From NCBI GenBank assembly GCA_025667525.1, contig JANFOE010002294.1, positions 1 to 64,000 of the forward strand: DNA of 64,000 nucleotides, in the 5' to 3' direction. The translations under genes and the position numbers were made by a program. Shown here piece by piece: positions 21,966-36,164 of this stretch; the first letter of the stretch is position 1, and each line of letters opens with the position of its first letter. The stretch is from Glebionis coronaria (lineage: Eukaryota > Streptophyta > Magnoliopsida > Asterales > Asteraceae). A model generated the notes under the pieces. That model was not told where the DNA came from, did not search any database, and saw only the letters and a program-made list of their open reading frames with translations.

Positions 21966-24900
21966 CCATCCTTTCCACTCCTTTGTTTGATGTCGATTGA
22001 GGTATTGAATTGATTTTCGTGTCAATGCTGACTTGTCACTATTTTCTTCAAAGATGTCATTACTTAAACAGTGATAAGAAGAGCATAATGAAAGGTCATG
22101 AAAAAGACCGTACCTGAGATGAAAATAGTTAACGCGATATCAATTTCTATATCTGTCAAATAGGGAAAGAAATTAATTAGACTAAAAAACAGGTGGATAG
22201 GGGTGATCGTTGCTATTTCCCATACCCTCTTTTACTACAGTTAGTTGAAAATAGTCGGTGACAGCATTTTAAAGACGGCGTATTCTACAAAGAGATATAC
22301 AACAACAAAAAAATAAATAGGGCTTACATAACTTCCATTTCAGTTTACTTGTTTATAAATCAACATTCATTCTTTTTTTTAGTTCTCTACAAAAATATGG
22401 TTTGTTCATCCGTTCAAATAGCAAACTACCACTTAACATAAATATAGAACTGCAGAAATATAGAAGTGCAGAAAGAAAGATAATGAACAATAGAATAATA
22501 GAGGTGGCTAAATAAGATGGTTGAATAACGGGTCAAAATGTGTATTTTTCTTGCACGGGACATGAATATTTATTAAGAAGTTCATAATTACAATTGTGTA
22601 ACCATTAACCTTTTCCATGTCATAATCTCGTGCTTGGTACTACTTAGCTGGTGCATGTACAATTCAACTTTGATCTAGTAGTTGGACTAAGAATAGTGAC
22701 TAAGTAGGTGAAAGGAAGACACCTCTAAATGATGATACATCTCTTTGCCTATTTGCATTGTCTGTATTGCATTCTTAGCTCCAATTAAAAGAATCAGCAT
22801 GTCCTAATTTAATTAAGTTAAAAAAAATTAACACGAATGGAAGTATCCAAACTTATTATAATAACCAAATAACAACTATCAAAATAATAAGAATATCAGA
22901 AAAGAGGTTAAAATGGAAAACGGGTAGATAATTATACATAGTATACCTTAATCCTTTAGCTGATCAAAGCAAGCTCTTTACTTGAGGATAGACTTGCAAT
23001 CCTTGATTTTGTCTTGAATCATCTAAATTGTAACTTTAGTAGTTAGTTAATACTTCAGAAAGTGCTCATTAAGATTCTTCCCGTGTGATCTGGTTTCAAT
23101 AACATCCATCTTCATTAGCACGTTTACGTATTACATCGTAAAATTTGAAAGAATGATATTACCTTTAGCTGTCTAATTCCCTTTGTAAAACCTCCATCTT
23201 TCAGTGAATGCAATAGTGTTCCCCTTCGTTTTCTGAGATCATATACCAGACACGAACAGGGTCCTCGCTAACTGATGGCAAATACTCATCACTTGGTTCC
23301 TGGAAAATAGAATAAGTGTCCTACATATATCTCTAAACCATCAGTTTTTTGTTAGAAAATAGTACCATGAAGTAAAGGATTAATAATTAAGGAGCGGGTA
23401 GTAACGAACTGGCAATGACTTTCGAACTGCTTGAGTGTCCACGTTTTGTATATATATCGTGTTGTTATGCAGCAGTTGTAAAAAATCTTCCATGTCGAGG
23501 ATGGAAGTGCAACCTTAAAAGTACAATTTAATAAAGGTATGGGGTTGGCATCTTCATCGTTCACAGGCACAACCTCATGTCAATCGATCGATTGATACTC
23601 ATTGATAACCCGCCTTCAACACAAAATAAATACAAATGGTTAAATTGCATATTTAGTTGGATCATATGTCCAATATGATCTATGTTTTACTACTGGAAAT
23701 AATAGAGAAGTTCGAGGAGTTTGGTAGTGTGTCAAAGAGGATCAACTCAAAATGGGTAAATCTATGACTGGGATGTTAGTTAACGTTGTTCTTAAAATAT
23801 TAAATGATTCATTTTGATCTGGTCTCGCCTCTATCGCATAATCTGGCTCCACATTATTTTTCGTGAACTTGTTGGCTGTCTGACTCATGAAGTAGACATT
23901 TCTCAACCACCTCTCTGGTCTGAACTTCTGTGCAGTCTTTCCACCATATGTCCATATCGCCTCCGTTCTTCGCATGTCATAGATTTCCTAAATCATGTTT
24001 TCTTGTTGGCTTTAGCACTGACCTGTCTAGAAAGAAATCATCTCCTAGAACCTGTATCTTGAATTACCGTAGGAAATAATGGTTAGGCCTAATATTTCGT
24101 TACCGATGATTAAAGTCAATGCAAAACCAAGCATCCACAACGTCCAACACCCCAAAAAACGCATATATGGCACAGGAGTGTGCCAAAAACTACCTATTTT
24201 TTTGGTTTGGACATATTATATTATCGTACTGATAATATTTCATAACTACATTTCCATTATATCGAAATATAATTTTACTGAATAGATCACGGAATCATTA
24301 TAATACCTCAAATAAATCACTGGATATCTTTCGAGAAGTTACTTCTGATATTTAAAGCTATCTTCAAGTGACTCACCAACCTCAAAACCTTCAAGCGTAA
24401 ATTATTAATATATTGATACCTTTGGCTTCATGTCACGATGTATTAAATCGTACAAGTGACATTGAGGAGCAACTTCATAAGATAACCTTTAACTACTATT
24501 TCTTGATTCAATCGTTATCATGATTTAAAAAAAATCTACATTAGCATCACAACTATGAAATTGAAACATCTCACCATTGCACCATTGCGGGTATTAGTAA
24601 ATTTACATCCATATGGCCTAGTCAAACATATAGTTTGGCAGCACCGAATGTGTTCAGCGTAGTGACTTCATCTCACAATTCCCTTCTCGCGGCTGCCAAA
24701 TAATACAGAATAAATTAGACTTAAAAACGTTTTGGAAAACCAGAATAAGAGTAAGGAGTAAATAACAAAACGTGATGATAAGAGTTATACATGTGTTACC
24801 TCACTCTTAGTCCTTTACAATACTCTGATTCAAGGATACGCATTGCAGCGAGAGATCCGGAGCACATGGTCACAAATGGAAGTGTGTCGGTTTGTCCTCG

Positions 24901-26469
24901 GGGTAGATCTAATAAAAGATTTATTTTGAACAATTAGTACATTAACTAACACAAGTTGCAGGATTTATCAAATGTCTAATACATATCAACTGGTAAAAAC
25001 TATTGTACCCGATAAATAAATATTGCCAAGAGTAGGTATATTTTACTCACTTTTTCCTTGGAATAAGTGTATGCATGTAAACGTATAATCTGATACACGG
25101 TGACTTCCAGTTTTAAAATGCAGATGTAAAATCAGGGAATAACAGTGAAGAACATTATTAACTTTCAGTTTTAAGATTCATATGTAAAATCAGGGACTAA
25201 TGTAATCGGACAGCTATACTTCTTGCAAAAACATAATTAACTTAACCCGGGATAATAAAATCACAGAAAAGAAAAAAACCAAATCGAATAACACATGAAG
25301 TTTTTGACAACTTATTTGAATTGATATTAGTAACAATTGTATTTTAAAATAAATTCTAACCTTCAATGACCACGCTAGGACTGAACAACCGAATCTGGAT
25401 GACCAGGAAAATAATGTTCTGTCATACGCCTCTCCTATATTGCCATGGTTGTGAGACCTTCTTCTGTGACGACCAACTAAGGTTGGACCCATACGTATTG
25501 CTCATATAAAAAAGCCCTATTATTAAGGATATTAAATTTCTTAATCTGCAAAAGGGAAAATACTAAAGAAAAAAATTGACAACATAAAAACACATTAAGT
25601 TTTCATTACCCTCATTACTATAACTTACAAGTTGCTGAGAAACATTGTAGCATCCATCCTTCCGGACAAGCCTAGATATTTTATATGCGAAACGTCCTGA
25701 GATGGTTCATTAGAGGGAGGCACTCTTTTCAAATTTTATCTTCGTTGAGGAAACCAAACAATGGAGTTTTCAGAATCTAACATGACCAAAACCTGCAATT
25801 CGTACATAAGAGCTTATCATTGTATTTTATTTGTGCACGTTCCAGCGTTCTTTAGCTCACCGATTCTAGTAGCAGAACAATATTTTAAATATTTTACCTG
25901 AAGACAGAGAACAATATTTAAAAATAATAAGAATTAACTTATTCATAGTAGCAATAGTGTTTGGGTATGTTTAATCTTTGACGACATCCCCTCTCCATCT
26001 ATCATACTCCAGGCTCATAAAAACCAATTCACTTTGCTTAATCTTGGCGGCATCAATAGGATATCAAAGATGCACAGTCCACGTAATTAATTAAAAAACA
26101 TGCTAATACAAATTTTGATTATTAATCTGCTATTATCGAATTAGGGTTTTTAGAAGAAAAATAACCTATAGAAAAAAACGAACAAACGAATGATTTCCAA
26201 AAGACAACCTGATTGAATCTTCGATTTAAATAGTGAGTTTTTTTATGAATTTGAATTCGGAATTTTCGCTTGGTGTTTTAATTGATATGGTTTGTGTGAT
26301 CAACGATGGAGATTAGGGTTTAAGTTTTGTAATGGACGATCGTTAAATGTGAGTGATAAAGGAAAAATAAAAAGATCCTGGTTTTGTACAATATCAAAGT
26401 TTATGATCTTCGATAGTTTCAAAGTTTTTTTCTTGCGGATATAAATATGGTTTTGTACATAAACATCAA
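21966..26469. other. non-coding interval with short relics
   Basis: 4.5 kb of AT-rich DNA. No complete gene or element ends were found. Several short open stretches read on the minus strand, such as about 23240-23300 and 24790-24905, could be eroded exons of one or more host genes, but I cannot name a family for them. Confidence 0.4.
23742..23975 (-). pseudogene. possible cytochrome P450 scrap
   Basis: A minus-strand frame begins MRRTEAIWTYGGKTAQKFRP and continues ERWL. This resembles the stretch before the heme loop of some plant P450s (the Met-Glu-x-Ile-Trp segment and PERF/PERW motif). What follows (RNVYFMSQTANKF) does not match, and no Cys heme-binding loop is seen. If real, it is about 25 codons of a dead copy. 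Confidence 0.25.
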
Positions 26470-26770
<301 letters not shown>

Positions 26771-28396
26771 AACCCTTATATAGGAAGGATGGTGAAACAA
26801 TTCCTTAAATACCAAATTCTATAAAAATGACACATGTAATTTATTAAAAAGTTTCCATAAAATGCTTCAAAAAGAAAATAGGAATTCCAAATGATGCCTT
26901 AAATACAAAATTTAATAGAAATATATATAGGAATTACAAATGATGCCTTAAATACAATATTCTATAAAACTATATAAGGAAGGATGGTGAAACAATACCA
27001 TAAATAGAAAATTCTATAAAAATGATTCCATAAAATTCTTCAAAAATAAAATAGGAATTACAAATGATTCCTTAAATACAAAATTCTAAAAATAGTATAT
27101 ATAGGAATTACAAATGATGCCTTAAATACAAAATTCTATAAAAATATATAAGAAATGATGGTGAAACAATGCCTTAAATACCAAATTTTATAAAAATGAT
27201 TCCATAAATGCTTCAAAAATAAAATAGGAATTAAAAATGATGCCTTAAATATAAAATTCTATAAAAAATATATATGAATTCCAAATGATGCCTTAAATAC
27301 AAAATTCTTTAAAAATATATATGGAATGATGGTGAAACAATGCCTTAAATATAAAATTCTATAAAAATGATTCCATAAAATGCTTCAAGATAAAATAGGG
27401 ATTACAAATGATGCCTTAAATACAAAATTCTATTAAAATATATATAGGAATTAAAAATGATGCCTTAAATACAAAATTCTATAAAAAATATAAGGAAGGA
27501 TGGTGAAACAATGCCTTAAATATAAAATTCTATAAAAATGATTCCATAAAATACTTCAAAAATAAAATAGGAATTACAAATGATGCCTTAAATTCAAAAT
27601 TCTATAAAAATATATATAGGAATTACAAATGATGCCTTAAATACAAAATTCTATAAATATATATAAGGAAGGATGGTGAAATAATGCCTTAAATACAAAA
27701 TTCTATAAAAATGATTCGATAAAATGCTTCAAAAATAAAATAAGAATTACAAATGATGACTTAAATACAAAATTCTATTAAAATATATATAGGAGTTATA
27801 AATGATGCCTTAAATACAAAAATCTATAAAAATATATATGAAAGGATGGTGGAACAATGCCTAAAATACAAAATTTTATAAAAATGATTCCATAAAATGC
27901 TTCAAAAATAAAATAGGAATTACAAATGATGCCTTAAATACAAATTTCTATAAAACTATATATAGGAATTACAAATGATGCCTTAAATACAAAATTCTAT
28001 AAAAATATATACGGGAGGATGGTGAAACAATGCCTTAAATAAAATTCTTTGTAAAAATGATTCCATAAAATGCTTCAAAAATAAAATAGGAATTACAAAT
28101 GATGCCTTAAATACAAAATTTTATTAAAATATATATGGGAATTACAAATGATGTCTTAAATACAAAATTATATAAAAATATATAAGGAAGGATGGTGAAA
28201 CAATGTCTTTAATACAAAATTCTTTAAAAATGATTCCATAAAATGCTTCAAAAATAAAATAGGAATTACAAATGATGACATAAATACAAAATTCTATAAA
28301 AAATATATATAGGAATTACAAATGATGCCATAAATACAAAATTCTATAAAACATATAAGGAAGGATGGTGAAACAATGCCTTAAATACAAAATTCT
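26771..28396. repeat. AT-rich satellite, period about 173 bp
   Basis: The marker GGATGGTG (or a one-base variant) recurs at about 26787, 26982, 27156, 27327, 27498, 27671, 27844, 28017, 28190 and 28363, so the last seven spacings are 171-173 bp. Each unit is built of three sub-repeats sharing TGCCTTAAATACAAAATTC and ATAAAAAT: two of about 48 bp that begin GGAATTACAAATGATG, and one of about 76 bp that begins GGAAGGATGGTG and ends GCTTCAAAAATAAAATA. No coding content. Confidence 0.93.
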
Positions 28397-28689
28397 AGAA
28401 AAATACACAATGATAATATTAATTTCAAAAAATTTAATGTAAAAACGTTATTCATAACATTAACATATACAAATTTATTACCTCATAAAAACGTTATTCA
28501 CACGGTCAATTAATATAAAGGATTAAGTCTTAAATCATATGTTAATTATTCAAGGTACAAGTTTTAATTGTTCGGCCAATTCAGGGCAATCTATAAATAA
28601 TTATTAACTCCTTCTTTTTCTTATAAACAAATAAACGGTCCTTAATGATCACAAGCATGAATTTTTTAAATTACAGTCTACACACGAGA
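28397..28689. other. AT-rich spacer
   Basis: Nothing recognised between the end of the satellite and the first chromovirus-like sequence. Confidence 0.5.
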
Positions 28690-31600
28690 TTCACCAATTT
28701 TATGAATACTACATGTGCATTAGTCAATCCAAACGACATCACGTGAAACTCATAATGTTCATTACAAGTACCGGATGTAGTGATTGGAATAGATAATCTT
28801 CTTCGCGGACGCGAAGTTGATAATAACCATGCCATGGATCAAATCTTTAAAACATACGCTAGAACCTTGTAAATGATCGAACAAATCTTCTATTTCGAGT
28901 CATGGATATCGTTTTCGATTGTCAATTTACTCAGTTCACAGTAATCTATAAATATAAGGAATGATAACACCATAGATCTTCATGATGACGAGCTCGGTAG
29001 AATAAAATCTTTCTCTGACAACTCTCTCAGTTGTACGGTAATTCCTTTAATTCAAATGGTGCTGATGTACAGTGCACAAGCCACAGGTGCAGCACCGGGA
29101 ATATAATCAATACCAAATTCAACTTGCCTTAATGGCGAAAGTCTAGGTAATTCATCAATAAATACTTCCTAAAGTTTTAGATAACGGAAACATCTTTTAA
29201 TACATTTATTTTAAGTTCTTTCTAGATTATAATATCTATGACTAATTCATAATCATTTACAATATAATTTCAAGTCTAAATGTAGGATATGGTCATCCAT
29301 CAAGAATTATTTAGATCACTTTTGATAATCAACATCTTATCTTTTTGGGAATTTCTACTCGAGTTCCCATCAATTAAGACAATGTCGTCATGTCATAATC
29401 AATCAATCCATTCTACTGGCACTATCAACTTTCCAGTTTCATTGCCGTCGATAAGATGTGAACTTCTCAAAAGACTAATAATAACTCACAATCCTTCACA
29501 AATTCAAGGATATCAGGAGACATAACTACCATTAAAAGAGTAAGGTCAACGCATAATCTATGCGAGAGAATTTCAAATCAGCTACATACGAAAACATTTA
29601 ACGAATATGAATATATCCCATGTTTTCATAATTTGAGTACGCATTCGAAAGCTCCTCGGATCGTTACCCAGGTCATTCAAATGAAATAAAATCATAAGAA
29701 ATGATAAGAACGTCAATACATCCAGTCGGGTATCAACACTCGGTAATCAGATACTTTTCCTAAGAATCTCACTACGGGAGAATTGGACAAGAAAGAATTG
29801 TCAATTGTCAAATAAGACAATGTCCACAGATGAGTAAATTCGACTCAGAAGAATAAATGATACGGGCACATATGTAGGTGTCCCTATCAATATGTCCCTA
29901 TTTTTCACTTCTTGCAGATCTCATAAAATTTAATCTTTCACAATCTTTAAGGAAAATGTAGTGTTTATTAATCAGTTTTATGGTGACTACTAATCAGCCT
30001 TGCATGGTCCATTCCAAGTTGTATGTAGGCGCGCAACTATATACAATTTCAAGATTAACGATGCAATACTCAGTTCGTCAAAATTTTATCATCATGTTTA
30101 TAATAAAAACATTTTCATGCTTAATTCTTGAATAAGAATAAAAAAATAAATTTACAAAGATTTTCTTTGTTATGAAAACAATTAAGTTGCTCAAGGTGTT
30201 TCATAAATAACCTCATTTCGATAATGATTACTTACAAATCTCACTTTAAATAATCCGTATAGTGATGAAAATTCAATTTTCTCAAGGGATATTGTTTTAT
30301 CTTATAAAAACAATGAGTGATCTGCAAAAGAGTGATGAAAGCTTGTTCACCAAGAACTAACTACAATATGATAGGAAATAAGCTTTAGCCAAATAATCAT
30401 GAGGTTCATGACCTTGCTGGCGCTCGAAAAGAATAATCCACAACGTAACTCAAATCAAGATGAGTACTTGTTCAATGGTTGCATCACTAATGCGAACATT
30501 AGGATGAAGCAATAAAAGATAGATAACATCGATACATGTAGAATTTAGCAATCAAAGGTAGTCTTTTCATTAATCCCAAACAAGTCAAAATTGCACCGTA
30601 ACACATTATGTGTCACTATGTCATACAATTCTCAGAACTCATCCTACCAACTGATATCTCAGTTAAGTTAGGGATTTTTAAAAGATACCACAATGAATAC
30701 TAATCTACAAGAGTCATTAGTTGTTCCATATGTCCCGAAAGATCCATCGGTCCCAATTTCAGAAGAGGATTTCTTCAATTTATTTCTTGGACACTGGGCA
30801 TCCTCGTTAGTGGACAATGGCCTAGGAACAACCCTTAACACAAACCTACAATCAATTAAATCCTTATAATTCAATCACAGAACTTAACGACTTCCTTTTA
30901 ACAATCTCATATTCCATACAAGTTAAATTTTACTTTATTCAAATTTCAACCAACTTAAACTCAATTCGATATCCTACCTCATTTTCCAACACTTTCATCC
31001 TTATTCTTAGACATTAAAAGGGCAATAAAAGCTCGATATGATCAACACTTAATTTCCAATCCTATAGTTCTTACAAAAACAATTATCAAATGAGTCATTA
31101 GTATGAAATGACTCGATCATTCAATTAGATTTCTCGGAAAGGTACTAGTGGCATGAGGCTTTTGGGTAATGGTTCCAATGACAGCCTCAAGTGCAACATT
31201 CACCCTTTCGATTTTCAAATTTAAGAATTGGGTGACAACGAATCAGATGACATCTTTCTAGGTGGTAACGTTTTGTCAAACTCCACTCTATAAGAAAAGA
31301 TCGTCATAACATCGATATCAGTTTTAATCTTGCCAATTCTTCTTCAATATCACAATCAACTAATATCTACATTTCTACGAATATCAACCATTTGTTGGGA
31401 TCATAAATATCCACAACTTGGTTTAGATCTAGGATAGCTATAATTCCTAAGAGAATAGCTTCGATTAATTTACTAGGGGATTTAGGGTTCCTTGTGACAA
31501 TCTACGTCGTATAAATACCTCGTATAAATATCAAAATAATCATCAAACAATCATGTAATAAAATTACATCATATATATATATAATCCAAGTTATATATTA

Positions 31601-31764
31601 AAATAACACTTCTCAGTCTGGCGTTGTCGGTAACTCGGGAATTCTTCGACACCATTATAGTCAAAAGATTTTTAGACATTTTGAGAAAAATGTTTATAGT
31701 GAAAAGATTTTGAAATGTTTTATTCAAAACCTTGGTTTTAAAAATCTTTCGTTCTCTATAACGA
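28690..31764 (-). pseudogene. eroded internal region of an old Tekay-like chromovirus
   Basis: Nucleotide similarity to the younger Tekay element is clear at about 28740-29150: TTCTTCGCGGACGCGAAGTT matches 60507-60530, GACGAGCTCGGT followed by GAATAAAA matches 60715-60735, and GGTGCAGCACC followed by GGAAT matches 60817-60835. These correspond to RT and the stretch ahead of it. No frame stays open. To the right, gag and leader should follow, but only scattered similarity remains up to the primer site at 31765. To the left, the rest of RT, RNase H, IN and the 3' LTR are missing. Confidence 0.75.
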
Positions 31765-31778
31765 GAGCTCTGGTACCA
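31765..31778 (-). promoter_or_regulatory. primer binding site of the old Tekay-like element
   Basis: Minus-strand TGGTACCAGAGCTC three bases from the LTR start at 31782, close to the iMet-type primer site. It shows that the LTR to its right is the 5' LTR of the eroded element on its left. Confidence 0.7.
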
Positions 31779-31781
31779 AAC

Positions 31782-34486
31782 TGTAACACCCCCAAATTTA
31801 TACAATTCAATACAGCGGAAGACTCGTTGGTGTTACGGGATAGCACATTACTCACATCATAGACAACGCATAAGAATCGCGTCGTTTAATAATAAAAGTT
31901 TTTCCATTCATAAATATCGAATTTACATAGGTCCCAAGTCATTATATTTCATACAGGTTTTACAAAGCATTTGAATGGAAATTATAATTTAAGTGCGGGC
32001 CATGAAATCTTGTTGTCTTCCCGAGAATTACCTTCAAGTACCTGAGATAAAACATGTTAAAAGAAAAGGTCAGCGATAACGCCGAGTGAATTCATAGAGT
32101 TTAATAAAATCTATCAATATAACATCGGCATAAAATTATTACCGAAAATCATTTTGTACAAATCATTGTAATAGGCCATAAAATAGCCAAAGTTATTTTT
32201 ATACAAATCCTTATCAAATCATAATATAGGCATTTGCCTTATAAATCATTATACGAGCCAATGTCGTAAAAACATCATACAATACGTCTTATGACGTTGT
32301 ATAAAGTGAAATAAAAGCCGTTATATGAATACGGTTATGAAAACCAAAACACGAACATAATATCAATAGTATGACCCCGTATTGCTAGTCAGGCAATACA
32401 TCGTAATTCGGTGCGTATAGTAGTATTTCGTTAATCGGATTATTATAAGCCACATGACATTGTTACCTTACTAAACCAAACAACGGGTAGCTAACCTGAT
32501 ACTCAATTTGCCCATCTGAATTAGCGTGTCGTCACAAAGGTCAAGCTATGGAAATCTTCTCATACATAAATTCGCTTACCAATCAATGTGGCACGACGGG
32601 GATCAACCGTCAAGACGCGAACTGGGGTGATCGTCCCCAAATAGTACTATTATATGCATAAGCGTCTACCAAATCCTGGTAGTTCACAATTCATGCTAAT
32701 GGGACTTTTAGTGACATAACCTGACTTTAATAATCCATTTAATTTCATCTATCGGGTCATTTAATCATTTATCGGGTCATACAATCGGGTCATACAATCA
32801 TTCGGGTCCAAATCAATAAACAAACAATCGGGACAAATGGTGTCCTATTTTATAAAAACTAACATGTTATCTCCCTCGCGGGTTTCTAAAACATTTCATA
32901 AAAACATTTAATAGAGTGCGAGGCTATGAACTCACGTTGATGTGGGAAGGCGGGTTATCGGCAATTCGGACGTACGGTACGTGCTTCAATCACGGAAACC
33001 TAGAAAAATAATACTTGTCTTAGACTCTTGTCCAATGACTTTATAAAAATAACAATTATGTATACATATGATGATTATATATATATATGATGATCAAGTG
33101 GGTTTACATATTCTTGTTTACTCATTTTAGTGTTATGTGTCGATAACTTTTATACTAGTTTACTAGCTTTACCTATTTACATATTTTAAGTCCAATAAAC
33201 TTATTATAAGTTCTTTAAATTGTATTAATCCATTTTATACTTGTATTATCAGTATTTATACTTTACATGTTGGGCCCGAATGGGTTAAGCCCAAGAAATA
33301 AGTTTATAAGTGTTTTAGCCTATTTTGTTTTATTATTAGTCCAATAACATTAACTTGGCCCGTTAATGTTTGTATGTTATATGGTTCGGTTTTTTTCAGT
33401 TTTTACTTGTTATATATGTTTATATATCAGTATATGAGTTTATAAAAGTTTACATTAGACGGGTTCAACCGTCTAAGTTTTATTTAACAAAAACGTTAAT
33501 TTTACGGTAATAGCCGAAAAAGTCGTAAAAATCATGTTTATAGTTTTATAACTTATAAAACTTATCAAAATATCATTTTTATAAAATGTCCACTTAGTTA
33601 TCCTTATACATATTTATATAAATGTATTATATAAGTTAGTGGGTTTTAATTCACATTTTATACTATTTTTATTTGAGTGCTTATATAATACTATTATACT
33701 TTAATTTTCAAAATCTGATTTTTATTTTCATGTTCACCAAAACTGCCATATCTAGAGTTTTATATGGAGATAGAAGCTCAAATTTTTATGACATAAACTA
33801 CATGATATGTGATCCATTTAACCCTACTATAGCTACTGTTGAATCAGCTTCTAAGTATTTTCTAAAAATCGTCCAAAACAGTGAACTCAGATTTGTACTC
33901 TAAACTTGTTTTGGTCATATCTCACTCATTACAATGATTCCATTGCATGGCCAACTCTCACATGTGTACAAGACATATTACTTACTGTATATTTCTTCTA
34001 CTTTGCCATTTATCAGTCTAACATGTGGTTCTTTACTGTTTTATACAGCCAACAATCTAAACAAGATTTTAGCCTTGTTTCTTATAGTTTTTCATCTTTT
34101 TAAGCATGTTTATCAATACCAAATCCCCACACAATATTTTTAATCATCATTCATCATCATATACATATACATAAGTAAAAGAAATACAAGATTACATAAT
34201 CAAAAATAACAAGAGGATGAGGAGAACAATCGTTATACCACCATGATGATGTAGGTTGTGATCAAAACATGGATTTTGATGGAGAAACTTGTGATAAACC
34301 AAGACCATCTTCAAGACCACCAATCTTCATGAACTTCTTGTGGAAAATCAGCCCTAATACTCCATAGAAACTCCTCCTTGGATGTTATAATCACCACCAA
34401 TCAATAGGGTTTCAAAAGGGCTTCATCATGTGTGTAAATAACACATGATTTCATGGTTGGAATTGATCAAAATGGGTGTTATGGTG
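31782..34486 (-). repeat. old Tekay-like LTR, left part (interrupted by Athila)
   Basis: Begins TGTAACACCCCC and can be followed along the younger LTR at 55347-58037 (AATACAGCGGAAG, GTATTGCTAGTCAGGCAATA, GGGGATCAACCGTCAAG, TTATCTCCCTCGCGGGTTT). It has extra blocks of roughly 200 and 400 bp compared with the younger LTR (near 32150-32350 and 33740-34090), so it is a different subfamily. The Athila element enters after 34486 and the LTR resumes at 54590. Confidence 0.88.
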
Positions 34487-34786
34487 TGATACACTGATTT
34501 TCAATGGGTTCTATTTTGTCTCTCAGTCCTCTCGAATTGATCTCGGCCTTAAGTGGAATAATTGTTCTTGGTACTAAAAAGGGGGTTTAATTTTCTAATC
34601 TACTAAAAAGTTTAAATGCTCTAAAATGTAAACTTAAATTTAAAAGTAATTAAATTAATAACAATTAATAAAACTTGAATTAAAATTAAAATTAAAATTA
34701 AAATCAAATTTAAGATTACAATTAAACGATAAACATGAAATAAAGGAAGAAACAGAAAGTAATCCTTAAAAATGCTCAAAAGAAAC

Positions 34787-35272
34787 TGATTCGGAAGTTT
34801 AACCTTGATTCGGAACTTTACTCGGAACCTTCACTCGGAAGTTGATTCGGAAGATTCACCCGGAACTTTGTTCGGAAGATTGATTCGGAAGTTGTTGATC
34901 CGGAAGTTCACTCGGAACTTTTGGAGAAAGCATTCATTCGGAACTTTGGAAAATAAACATTCATCCGGAACTTTTGTTCATTCGGAAGATTTAGGTTCAT
35001 TCGGAAGCTGGTGTTCATCCGGAACATTTAGACTCATTCGGAACTTTTTAAGAAAAAACTCATTCGGAACTTTTCAAAAAGAAACTCATTCGGAACTTAA
35101 GCTCATCCAGAACTTTTTGTTCATTCGGAACTTTTTCTCATCCGGAAGTTTAAAAGATAAAACTGATTCGGAACTTTTTGTTCACTCGGAACTATTGGTT
35201 CATCCGGAACTTTGTGTTCATTCGGAAGATGCAGTTCATCCGGAACATTCAGTTCATTCGGAACCTGGGGAA
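34787..35272. repeat. CGGAA motif array in the Athila LTR
   Basis: More than twenty-five copies of TTCGGAACTTT, TCCGGAAC or TCGGAAG at irregular spacing of roughly 12-25 bp, mostly in one orientation. The other LTR has the same array at about 53226-53710. Confidence 0.93.
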
Positions 35273-35698
35273 CTCAAAAACAATAACTATCCCGAAGAAT
35301 AGGGGAATTGATTTTTAATCCAAAAATTACCAAGTATTTCACCAAAAACTTAAATAAACTAATCACTAAGCATCTACTAACCAAAAACTACAAATCCCAA
35401 CAATAAAAACGCGAATCCAACAACTTTTTAAAATCAAAACTCAACAAAATAAGAACTTAAGAACTTGAAATGAAAGATGATGACGAACAAGATGAAATGG
35501 AAAGATTAAACAAGAACTTGTATTGAATGATTAATGTTTTAACAATCACTAAACAAGGATGAAATTACAAGATTGAAAATCAAAGATCAAAATCACCAAA
35601 CACCCTAGTGGTGTTGGTGATGCTACGAAACAGAAAGGGAGAAAAAAGGGGAAGAGAAAAAAACTAAAAACTGAATGCAAAGTGTGTGAGGGGAGGGC

Positions 35699-35706
35699 TT
35701 TATATA
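35699..35706 (-). promoter_or_regulatory. TATA box of the Athila LTR
   Basis: Minus-strand TATATAAA followed by GCCCTCCCC, the only good TATA element in the LTR. The active 5' copy is at 54138-54145 in the right LTR. Confidence 0.6.
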
Positions 35707-36151
35707 GTCTTGTCTTTTAGTTGGTGAGTGGGCTTTCTCCCGTTCTTCTTGTCTTCTCGTCTTTTTAGAAAAGTTGATGTTTTCGATTCTGATTCGGGAT
35801 TTGTCGCCGATTAAATTCAACTCGTCTTTTTAATTTCTTCGTTTAATGGACTTGAGTTTCTTCGACTTATATAAATCTTCCATCTTTGATCCTTTTCTTC
35901 GATAAATCTTCGAATAGGCCCAGTGACTTCAAATCTTTTGCATCTCTTGGATAATAGACTTTATCCTGAGTCTTTTTCTTCGGTAAAACCGTGCAATCCC
36001 ATGTTTTCTCCATTATCCATCCGGTTGGCTCTGAAAACACAATAAACACAAAAACCACGCATAATTCCAAACAAATGATATTAAATACGCGTTTTGGTCT
36101 CGTTTTAGCCAGAATTAAGTGGTAAAAGGATGGGTGTTTACACACCTATCA

Positions 36152-36164
36152 AATCCCCTACACT
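36152..36164 (-). promoter_or_regulatory. polypurine tract of the Athila-like element
   Basis: Minus-strand GTGTAGGGGATT abuts the 3' LTR. Similar AGTGTAGGGGGA-type tracts recur nearby at about 37720 and 37990. Confidence 0.7.

Larger units (their letters stand above)
34487..36151 (-). repeat. 3' LTR of the Athila-like element
   Basis: TGATACACTG to CACACCTATCA, 1665 bp. Contains a CGGAA array (34787-35272) and a TATA box. A 165-codon plus-strand frame at 34805-35302 and two short minus frames are by-products of the repeats and are not genes. Confidence 0.96.

Noticed and set aside
24790..24905. Open minus-strand stretch reading DLPRGQTDTLPFVTMCSGSL
   Set aside because: Looks exon-like but is short, has no recognised family, and its neighbouring stretches lie in other frames; kept only as a note in the interval description.
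34787..35272. Perfect heat-shock element array
   Set aside because: The words contain CGGAA but rarely the full alternating GAA/TTC pattern with two-base spacing, so no heat-shock claim is made.
35623..36145. Two short minus-strand frames in the Athila LTRs, also at 54062-54583
   Set aside because: They lie in the LTR around the promoter and leader, have no recognisable domain, and their conservation follows from recent LTR duplication.
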